NCBI GenBank assembly: GCA_017391675.1
Contig: JAFOXR010000012.1
Span: 1 to 64,000 of the forward strand
DNA length: 64,000 nucleotides
Direction: 5' to 3'
DNA from: Muribaculaceae bacterium
Lineage (GTDB): Bacteria; Bacteroidota; Bacteroidia; Bacteroidales; Muribaculaceae
Shown: in pieces, positions 57,550 through 64,000 of the stretch
How positions within the stretch are numbered: position 1 is the first letter of the stretch
Layout: each line of letters starts with the position of its first letter
The notes under the pieces: generated by a model
The model's input: the letters and a program-made list of their open reading frames with translations, nothing else
Databases searched by the model: none
Told to the model about the DNA's origin: nothing
Position numbers and translations under genes: made by a program

Positions 57550-58467
57550 CTACAACGAACAGAAGAATGCAACAAGGAACGGAACACTGAAATCGACCAG
57601 GAATCCGTGAAACATTGACACTAATACAAAATCCTCGCCTAGCGTGCGCATTATCACGGGCAGCGTGGAATCCATGGTCGTAGCTCCTCCTGCCGATATC
57701 GGCGCCAGCTTGCCAAACATTTTCACTAGCAACGGTGCTCCTAGCAGTGTTATGAGTTCGCGCACTATATTTGACAACAGGGCTATCGTTCCGAGTTCTG
57801 CCCCAAGGCTTTGGGATATCATAATACTGCTTAACGAATAGTATCCGAAACCCGAGCCCACAGCCAGTACACTTGCAACAGAATAATCCATAAACATTGA
57901 CAATGCCAGGCATACAATTAGAGTACCCAGTATGGTCGCTAGAGGCAATAATGCCAATCGCGGATTAAGCGTCTTGAACCTGCGCATTATATATGGCTTG
58001 CTACCCAATCCGTACCCTACACAAAACAGCATCACGCACAGAACGGCGTAACTTATATCACGCACATGGGTATCTTCAACAAGACCGAATAAACCCAATA
58101 CAATTCCTGCTATGAAAAACGAGACAATGACCAAGCTTCCTCGCAGTGGCGTCTCGCTCTTTACACGATCTTCCGAAACGCCAGTCTCCTTGTCATGAAA
58201 ATCCTGGCTGCCTTTCACCCATTTCCACAGCAACCAGGCCAGAGAGCAACTGCCCAATGTGCCAGCTACAGCTATGGCTGCACCTGTAATGCCAATCGCA
58301 GGCAGCGATTTCATCAACGAGTCATTAGCGCCCACTTCAATGCCCAGCAACAGCAGCAACGCCCATACAAGCCATGTTATAATAGCCATGGGATTAACCG
58401 CAGTGCATCTTCTCATGAAATACCCGAAGACTCCTCCAGCCAGCATCAATAATACAAATATATACAT
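57550..58467 (-). CDS. LysO-type lysine exporter (DUF340)
   Basis: The 305-residue membrane protein has about eight helices. It combines an N-terminal half with LLLLGIEVGANDSLM and a C-terminal DUF340 half with GSGFGYYSLSSIMI, LGAELGTIALLSNIVRELITLLGAPLL and PISAGGATTMDSTLPVI. These match LysO (YbjE), which exports L-lysine and toxic analogues. It is transcribed alone and ends convergent to the upstream unknown gene. Confidence 0.87.
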   Translation of the reverse strand: MYIFVLLMLAGGVFGYFMRRCTAVNPMAIITWLVWALLLLLGIEVGANDSLMKSLPAIGITGAAIAVAGTLGSCSLAWLLWKWVKGSQDFHDKETGVSEDRVKSETPLRGSLVIVSFFIAGIVLGLFGLVEDTHVRDISYAVLCVMLFCVGYGLGSKPYIMRRFKTLNPRLALLPLATILGTLIVCLALSMFMDYSVASVLAVGSGFGYYSLSSIMISQSLGAELGTIALLSNIVRELITLLGAPLLVKMFGKLAPISAGGATTMDSTLPVIMRTLGEDFVLVSMFHGFLVDFSVPFLVAFFCSL

Positions 58468-58490
58468 TGATTATCTCATTTTTTGCATTG

Positions 58491-58498
58491 CAAAAGTA
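58491..58498 (-). promoter_or_regulatory. -7 element of the lysO-like gene
   Basis: Minus-strand TACTTTTG matches TAnnTTTG and lies 23 bases before the start at 58467. Confidence 0.5.
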
Positions 58499-58518
58499 GT
58501 CTAAAAACACTTATTTCG

Positions 58519-58526
58519 TATCTTTG
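58519..58526 (+). promoter_or_regulatory. -7 element of the metallophosphatase gene
   Basis: TATCTTTG lies 30 bases before the ATG at 58557, divergent from the lysO-like promoter. Confidence 0.6.
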
Positions 58527-58556
58527 TAAGAGAAAAAATATTAATCTGAAAAAATC

Positions 58557-59825
58557 ATGAAAAGAACTTTAGCATTTCTTGTTATCTTAGCCACATTGTT
58601 TACCTTAAATGCAAATGATGCTTATACCGTCATTGCCAATCCAGGAGAAGATGCTTCACGCCAAATCAGGATAAACTGGCACAGCGACAACGACAACGGC
58701 AAGTCACACTGTTTCTACACCATTTCAACCGATACGGCATGGACAAAAGCAAAGAAAGCAAAGGCTAAAAGGGAGCTATGCACTGCCTACGACAGCATGT
58801 ATTCCAAGACACCAGCGGGAGAAAACATCTACGAGAATGCAAAGTTCATTCGCAACACCGTGGAATTGAAGAAACTCAAGCCTGGCACTAAATACATGTA
58901 CAGAATAGGAAATACCGCCAGCGAGGGCGACATTCATTATTTCAAGACCGCTCCATCCGAAGGTCAATGGACAGCTGCAATCATTTCCGATTTCCACGCC
59001 TACACTCCTATCCCGGCACGAGTGGAGTCGGCTATGGCAATGCTCGGCACTCTGCAGCAACAGAACAAAAAAGAATTTGACATCATCCTGCACGCAGGCG
59101 ACATAATTGCATGGGGAGGAAGCTATTCCTTCTGGAAAGACCTTTACAAAGAGTCCTTTTTCAAAAACTATTTGTGGGCTGGCGTAAATGGGAATCATGA
59201 CAACATGGACCGCACCAATAAACGAAACACTAACAAATTCTTCAAATACGCCAACAACAATCCGCTTAACGGCTATAAGGGCGAGAAAGGCGTGTGCTAC
59301 CATTTCACTTATGGCAATGCGCTTTTTATTATGCTCAACAATGAAAGTATGCGTTCCGATGAAGGACTGGCTGCCGCTCAAGAGTGGGTAAGGAAAGTCA
59401 TCAAATCAGAAAAGAATGCTACTTTCGTTATCGTAATGGAACATTACCAATGGTTTTTCGGAACAAGCGGAAAGACTTCAGAATATAAGCGCTGGAAAGA
59501 TTTGTTTGACGAATGCGGCGTGGATTTAGCTATCGGAGCCAATAATCATATCTATGCACGCACCAACGCTCTGCTAGACGGCAAGGAAACCAATGGCGAA
59601 ACAGGTACTGTATATCTGCAGACACCTTCAGCCGACAATGAACGCGGTCAGGAGGCCGACGAATGGACCGACAATAAGGATATCATAAAGTTCCGTTGGA
59701 CCGAAGGAGAAAAGACTGTGGGAGCTCTTCTAATGAAAGCCGATAACGACAACTTGACATTGACCTTGTACGACCGTCACGGGAAAACTATTGATACCGT
59801 CGCAGTTAAAGCAAAGAAGAAATGA
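58557..59825 (+). CDS. Exported purple-acid-phosphatase-like metallophosphoesterase
   Basis: The 422-residue protein has a signal peptide (about 1-20), an N-terminal fibronectin-type domain typical of purple acid phosphatases (about 22-135, ending LKPGTKYMYRIGN) and a metallophosphatase domain. Metal motifs are SDFHAY, HAGDIIAWGG, GVNGNHDN and MEHYQW. The last motif, normally GHxH, reads GANNHIYAR, so one histidine is replaced by asparagine. Activity may be altered. It overlaps the exonuclease gene by four bases. Confidence 0.83.
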   Translation: MKRTLAFLVILATLFTLNANDAYTVIANPGEDASRQIRINWHSDNDNGKSHCFYTISTDTAWTKAKKAKAKRELCTAYDSMYSKTPAGENIYENAKFIRNTVELKKLKPGTKYMYRIGNTASEGDIHYFKTAPSEGQWTAAIISDFHAYTPIPARVESAMAMLGTLQQQNKKEFDIILHAGDIIAWGGSYSFWKDLYKESFFKNYLWAGVNGNHDNMDRTNKRNTNKFFKYANNNPLNGYKGEKGVCYHFTYGNALFIMLNNESMRSDEGLAAAQEWVRKVIKSEKNATFVIVMEHYQWFFGTSGKTSEYKRWKDLFDECGVDLAIGANNHIYARTNALLDGKETNGETGTVYLQTPSADNERGQEADEWTDNKDIIKFRWTEGEKTVGALLMKADNDNLTLTLYDRHGKTIDTVAVKAKKK

Positions 59826-60316
59826 ACGATTTCGCCGCAATAGACTTTGAAACCGCTAATCACCAACCAACAAGCGTGTGCAGCATAGGCATTGTGATTG
59901 TCCGCAACGGCATAGTCACCGACAAATTCTATAGTCTAATTCACCCGGTACCGAACTATTACAATCTCATCAATACACAGATTCACGGTATCACCGAAGC
60001 CGACACCTGCGATGCCCCATTCTTCCCTGAAGTATGGAGCCAGATAGAACCTCATATCCACGACTTGACACTTGTCGCGCACAACAGTCCCTTTGACGAA
60101 CGCTGCCTCAAAGCATCTTTCGAATACTACGACATGCCTTATCCTGGCTATAAATTTCTATGCACCTGCCGTGCATCTCGTCGCATGTTCGGTCGGAGTT
60201 TGCCCAATCACCAGCTACACACTGTCGCATCTCATTGCGGGTACAATCTCAAGGACCACCACCACGCCCTCGCCGATGCCGAAGCCTGCGCCCACATTGC
60301 ACTGAACATACTATAA
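59822..60316 (+). CDS. DEDDh 3'-5' exonuclease (DnaQ-like)
   Basis: The 164-residue single-domain exonuclease has ExoI FAAIDFETAN (Asp and Glu metal ligands), ExoII AHNSPFDERCL and ExoIII HHALADAEA with the H-x4-D pair. It resembles the epsilon subunit without a polymerase-binding tail and so may trim RNA or DNA ends in repair. It overlaps the phosphatase gene by ATGA, although the two act in different compartments. Confidence 0.9.
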   Translation: MNDFAAIDFETANHQPTSVCSIGIVIVRNGIVTDKFYSLIHPVPNYYNLINTQIHGITEADTCDAPFFPEVWSQIEPHIHDLTLVAHNSPFDERCLKASFEYYDMPYPGYKFLCTCRASRRMFGRSLPNHQLHTVASHCGYNLKDHHHALADAEACAHIALNIL

Positions 60317-60318
60317 AA

Positions 60319-60348
60319 AAGTGGCATGCAATTGCTTGCATGCCACTT
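60319..60348 (-). terminator. Terminator of the peptide transporter gene
   Basis: A 13-base perfect stem (60319-60331 with 60336-60348) is followed, reading leftward, by a T run (A run at 60315-60320 on the plus strand). It may also end the exonuclease transcript, with a weaker T tract on that side. Confidence 0.85.
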
Positions 60349-60373
60349 CTGCTTTTAAGGCTATATTTCTATA

Positions 60374-61876
60374 TTATTTAGCTACTCTTTCAAGCCATTT
60401 TACCATACAGAACATTACTGCCATAGAGATGAAACATACTACTGCAAACACACTCCATGTTGCTGCCAAAGAAATGCTTTCATACATCACAGCCCCAAGG
60501 AATAATGAGAAGTTTCCTACAGCAGTTGCTCCAAGCCAGCATCCTTGCATCAATCCCTGCAAATGAGCTGGAGCAACTTTTGACACAAATGACAAGCCTA
60601 GAGGAGAGATGAATAACTCTGCTACTGTCAAAATGAAGTATACTGAGAAAAGAACCCATGGAGTCACACGAGCAGAATCGGCTAGACCTGTCGCCTTGAT
60701 TTCGCTGAACAAAGGCAATCCTAAAGATGCAACTGCCATTACAACATATGCCAACGCAGCGATACCCATACCGATACCGATTTTCTTAGGTGTTGAGGGC
60801 TCTTTTCCTTTCTTTGCCAAAGCACCGAATATCCACATTACCACAGGAGTCAAGAATACAACTACAAATGGATTAATTGACTGGAATATTTCAGCAGAAA
60901 TTGGCATACCGAAGACTTCTAGTAAGGTATAGTCCTTTGCAAACATTGTAAGAGTCAAACCATTCTGATGGAAAGAGAACCAGAAGAAGATAACAATGCC
61001 GAATACTGCAAACAATGCAAGTATGCGTTGCTTGATTTCCTTTGCGTCCTGCTTGATTTCTTCTTTTGAAGGAACAGCTTTCTCCACCTTTTCCTTTGCT
61101 GCAGGATTAGGAAGCACCTTCTTATAAGCCAAGAAAATAACTAAAGATACTAGCATTGCTACAATCGCTACTGAGAATGCATAGTGGAATCCTGTATTAA
61201 ATGCATTCAAATAAGCATCGGCAAACGCTGTCATGTCAGGAGTTACGCCATTTGACACTTGAGTAGCAAGTTCTGTAAAACGGCCATTGAGCACTTCTTG
61301 TGTCATTTCTCCGTTTTTATATTGCCAGCACAATCCTGGGAGATCACTATTATACAAGAATCCTTGTGACTTAACGAAACTGTCGCGCACCCAAGTTGCA
61401 ATAAATGGAGCTACGCAACCGCCAATGTTAATAAACATATAGAAAATCTGGAATCCAGAGTCACGCTTGTCGGCATACTTAGGATTGTCATATAACTGAC
61501 CAACCAACGCTTGCAAGTTACCCTTGAACAAACCGTTACCGAAAGCAATAACCAACAATGCACCTAGTGCAATAACCTTAGTTGTAATAAGTGCCGGAAT
61601 TGCTAGTAACGCATAACCTAGCGACATCACTAGCAGACCTGCAATAATAGTACCTTTATAATTCTTCAAGCGGTCAGCTATAAGACCTCCTACCAATGCA
61701 AGAATATAAATTGCACCATAGAACACAGAATAAAGAGAACCAGCCTCAGTTCCATCAAGACCGAACTTTGACATCAAGAATAATGTCAAAATTGCCATCA
61801 TTACATAAAAACCGAAGCGTTCACCCATATTGGCAAGAGCCGCAGGGATAAGACCTTTAGGATGATTTTTAAACAT
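60374..61876 (-). CDS. POT-family proton-dependent oligopeptide transporter
   Basis: The 500-residue protein has about 12-14 membrane helices. The family motif begins near the N-terminus: ANMGERFGFYVMMAILTLFL resembles the ExxERFxYY signature of POT/PTR2 transporters. GLFKGNLQALVGQLY and FYMFINIGGCVAPF are also typical. It imports di- and tripeptides with protons. It follows sufE by 39 bases in the same direction. Confidence 0.9.
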   Translation of the reverse strand: MFKNHPKGLIPAALANMGERFGFYVMMAILTLFLMSKFGLDGTEAGSLYSVFYGAIYILALVGGLIADRLKNYKGTIIAGLLVMSLGYALLAIPALITTKVIALGALLVIAFGNGLFKGNLQALVGQLYDNPKYADKRDSGFQIFYMFINIGGCVAPFIATWVRDSFVKSQGFLYNSDLPGLCWQYKNGEMTQEVLNGRFTELATQVSNGVTPDMTAFADAYLNAFNTGFHYAFSVAIVAMLVSLVIFLAYKKVLPNPAAKEKVEKAVPSKEEIKQDAKEIKQRILALFAVFGIVIFFWFSFHQNGLTLTMFAKDYTLLEVFGMPISAEIFQSINPFVVVFLTPVVMWIFGALAKKGKEPSTPKKIGIGMGIAALAYVVMAVASLGLPLFSEIKATGLADSARVTPWVLFSVYFILTVAELFISPLGLSFVSKVAPAHLQGLMQGCWLGATAVGNFSLFLGAVMYESISLAATWSVFAVVCFISMAVMFCMVKWLERVAK

Positions 61877-61915
61877 AAGTATAGTATTATTAGTTAATAT
61901 GATTTATTTCCGAGT

Positions 61916-62344
61916 TCAATTAGCCTGCTTTGCCTTATACGCCAATGCATATACGCGCATCTGCTTTATCATCGCAAGCAAGCCGTTGCTTCTTGTAGGC
62001 GACAAATGCTCCTGCAAGCCTATCTCACGCATGAAATACAAGTCAGCATCAAGGATTTCTTGCGGAGTATTTCCTGAAAGCACTCTGATAAGCAACGATA
62101 TCAATCCCTTCACTATAATAGCATCGCTGTCGGCACGGAAATTGATATTCTCGCCGTCTTCCTCAGCTACCAGCCACACACGGCTCTGGCAACCGTCTAT
62201 TATATTATCGGGAGTTTTGTGCTTCTCTTCAAGCGGTTCTACCGCATTACCAAGCTCAATGATGTAGGCATACTTGTCCATCCAGTCACTTAGCCCTGCA
62301 AATTCTTCAATAATCTCGTCTTGTACTTCGTTGATTGCGCTCAT
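61916..62344 (-). CDS. sufE: SufE-family sulfur acceptor
   Basis: The 142-residue protein accepts sulfur from a SufS cysteine desulfurase for Fe-S cluster assembly. The active cysteine is in DGCQSRVW, and the rest of the fold is clear (KYAYIIELGNAVEPLEEKHK and FMREIGLQEHLSPTRSNGL). No other suf gene is adjacent. The promoter is a minus-strand TATTTTTG at 62370-62377. Confidence 0.93.
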   Translation of the reverse strand: MSAINEVQDEIIEEFAGLSDWMDKYAYIIELGNAVEPLEEKHKTPDNIIDGCQSRVWLVAEEDGENINFRADSDAIIVKGLISLLIRVLSGNTPQEILDADLYFMREIGLQEHLSPTRSNGLLAMIKQMRVYALAYKAKQAN

Positions 62345-62369
62345 TTATATGCAATTTTTATTATAATGC

Positions 62370-62377
62370 CAAAAATA
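62370..62377 (-). promoter_or_regulatory. -7 element of sufE
   Basis: Minus-strand TATTTTTG matches TAnnTTTG and lies 25 bases before the start at 62344. Confidence 0.55.
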
Positions 62378-62431
62378 CGCATTTTTTTTGAAATATCCGT
62401 CATCTGCGATTCCTTATACACACCAAATTAA

Positions 62432-62468
62432 AAAAAATGAGGCCGCTTTTATGTAAGCGACCCCATTT
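62432..62468 (-). terminator. Terminator of the PpiD-like gene
   Basis: An interrupted stem (CGCTT with AAGCG, flanked by GG/CC and ATG/CAT) lies about 25 bases past the stop. Reading leftward it enters a run of eight Ts (A run at 62431-62438). Confidence 0.75.
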
Positions 62469-62494
62469 ATAGGTTATTATTCAGTCTTCTTTTA

Positions 62495-64000
62495 TTAGAA
62501 GAACTTGATCATATTGTTTTCAACTTCAGTAGCCTTACGCAAGATAGCATCTGCATTCTGCAATACTGCGCTATTACCGCGAGTTGTTGAGAATTGACGC
62601 TCTACTTCTTGACCAGGAGTGCGTTGAGTGCGTTCGTGCTTGATTACCTTGTAAACATACACTGCGTTATTGCCTTTCACTACACCGTTCAATTCATTTT
62701 CTTTAGCTGAAACTACGCTTGCAACAAAAGCATTTTCGCCCATTCCTAGACCAGGAACGAATGGTTGGCCATAAGTTACAAAAGCAGTATCAACCTTACT
62801 TTCCATAAGTTTAGCATAACCTTCTAGGTCGTTAGCCTTGCCATTGTACTTTTCTACAAGAGCATCACCCTTCTTAGAGTTCATAGCAATCTGAACAAGC
62901 ATAGACTTAACTTGAGAATCGCTAGCTGGCATATATTCGCCATCATATACACCGTCAAGTGCTACAACTACCATCTTGTCCTTATTGTCCTTGTCAAAGA
63001 TTGGAGATACAGAACCCTTTTCAGCACCGAACAGCCATTGAACAGCCTTACGAGTGTTAGCTATACCATTAATTTGAGGAGTAGTGCTGTTAACAACAAC
63101 AGGCATTGGTTGGTAACCTGCAGCTACAGCCTTTGATTCTAGCAATTCGCTTGTATTGTTTTCGTTGATGAATGCTTGTAGGTTATCACGCAAATCATTT
63201 ACAGTCTTTGTGCTAGGAATCACCTTATGAGTGATGAATGCTACATCATACATGTTCTTTGGAGCAACCTTGCTGTTAACCTTTACAAGGTAAGCCATTT
63301 GGTCTCCAGAAGTTAGAGAGAAGTAACCTGTTCCTGCATTCAAGATCTTTGTCTTAACAGAATCTGCAACATTCATTAGAACTTGCCATACATTTTCTTC
63401 TCCACCTACAGTCTTGTTGTCTACAACCTCAGCAAATGCCTTGCCTGAGTTAAGAGCGTTCAAGATAGAATCTTGTGCCTTCTTGTCGCCTTGCACTGTA
63501 ACCATATTGATATTTACAGAGTCAACTTCAAGCTTCTTGCCGTTAAGCTTAGCTATTGTATATACATTTGAAACAAACTTAGGTTCAGAAACATCACCTA
63601 CCTTAGCAGCACCAATGAATTCCTTCATTTGAGCGTCGCGAATGTCGTTCAAACGCATTGTACCTTCTTCAATAACTAGCTCGCTATTGTTACGGATACC
63701 GTCTACGCCAGCAGCTGAACGAAGAACTACCATAGAAGTGTCAATCAAAGCCTTTGAAGCAGCCAAATCTTCAGCAGAAGGAACTACATCAACAGCTATA
63801 ACATGACCCATTCTTTGTTCTTCAGCAAGCTTGAACATGCCTTTCTTCTTTGCATATTCTGCGTTAAGTTCGGCATCGCTCACTTGATAATCTTCATCTT
63901 TCAATGAAGAATAGTCAGCCTTGACATAAGCAACTTGAGATGTTACAGCGTTTTCCTCAAATAGAGCTTTCTTGTCTAGTTCATTTGCTTGGATAGCACC
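62495..64000 (-). CDS. PpiD/SurA-like peptidyl-prolyl isomerase, 5' end outside the window
   Basis: The frame stays open to the window edge, so 501 C-terminal residues are visible and the N-terminus is missing. The TTG at 63902-63904 is not a real start. Parts resemble SurA/PpiD-type folding factors: helical VSDAELNAEYAKKKG segments, a parvulin-like middle (FGAEKGSVSPIFDKDNKDKMVVVALDGVYDGEYMP) and a C-terminal helical tail. In Bacteroidales such proteins are about 700 residues with an N-terminal membrane anchor and assist periplasmic protein folding. Codon use is like its neighbours. Confidence 0.85.
   Translation of the reverse strand, partial: GAIQANELDKKALFEENAVTSQVAYVKADYSSLKDEDYQVSDAELNAEYAKKKGMFKLAEEQRMGHVIAVDVVPSAEDLAASKALIDTSMVVLRSAAGVDGIRNNSELVIEEGTMRLNDIRDAQMKEFIGAAKVGDVSEPKFVSNVYTIAKLNGKKLEVDSVNINMVTVQGDKKAQDSILNALNSGKAFAEVVDNKTVGGEENVWQVLMNVADSVKTKILNAGTGYFSLTSGDQMAYLVKVNSKVAPKNMYDVAFITHKVIPSTKTVNDLRDNLQAFINENNTSELLESKAVAAGYQPMPVVVNSTTPQINGIANTRKAVQWLFGAEKGSVSPIFDKDNKDKMVVVALDGVYDGEYMPASDSQVKSMLVQIAMNSKKGDALVEKYNGKANDLEGYAKLMESKVDTAFVTYGQPFVPGLGMGENAFVASVVSAKENELNGVVKGNNAVYVYKVIKHERTQRTPGQEVERQFSTTRGNSAVLQNADAILRKATEVENNMIKFF

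Overview
The window is a chromosomal segment of a Bacteroidales bacterium. Evidence: the Bacteroidetes-type promoter element TAnnTTTG stands in front of most transcription units, usually with A-rich leaders instead of Shine-Dalgarno sites; MurF and alanine racemase are fused; and there are fimbrillin-like lipoproteins, a DUF6377 regulator, a DUF5106 thioredoxin lipoprotein, SusE/F-like starch-binding repeats and a sorting-domain-like tail. A gut commensal (for example Muribaculaceae or a related family) is likely, but the family cannot be fixed from this sequence alone.

Layout. 1-3.0 kb: the end of a tRNA gene and a fimbrillin-like surface lipoprotein gene split by one in-frame TAA. 3.3-8.2 kb: GSCFA protein, MurF-Alr fusion, TadA and a secreted esterase, all rightward. 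8.2-12.8 kb: a lipase/esterase, a DUF5106 lipoprotein, and a leftward RsmI-MBL-MtgA operon. 12.9-20.5 kb: RsmF-like rRNA methyltransferase, a tandem pair of DUF3857/transglutaminase exported proteins, and a glycogen branching enzyme. 20.5-25.7 kb: MATE exporter, DUF6377 regulator, a probable free-standing structured RNA, RibF and a HAD phosphatase. 25.8-33.2 kb: rimP-nusA-infB with a terminator-like hairpin in its leader, folK, two small unknown genes, aroQ and an O-methyltransferase.

33.2-38.1 kb is an A+T-rich leftward islet set between housekeeping genes. It encodes a 1286-residue Hsp90-like ATPase with a C-terminal NOV/DUF3883 nuclease-like domain, a membrane-anchored coiled-coil protein and a translationally coupled 42-residue ORF. 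It is the best candidate here for an undescribed system, possibly defence. 38.2-39.8 kb: rbfA and a LolC/E-type permease.

39.8-43.4 kb is a four-gene leftward operon: steroid 5-alpha-reductase family membrane protein, Old Yellow Enzyme-type reductase and two short-chain dehydrogenases. Together these are the activities expected for reduction and epimerisation of 3-oxo bile acids or steroids. 43.6-48.1 kb: a TonB-dependent receptor followed by an overlapping CbiM-EcfT-EcfA importer set, a complete outer-to-inner-membrane cobalt/nickel uptake route. 48.3-50.1 kb: a secreted starch-binding-like protein with an ABAB domain duplication. 50.2-64 kb: groSL, an rsmA-mgtE-hydrolase operon, a flippase-like membrane protein, LysO-type exporter, metallophosphatase, DEDDh exonuclease, POT peptide transporter, SufE, and the 3' part of a PpiD-like folding factor running off the window end.
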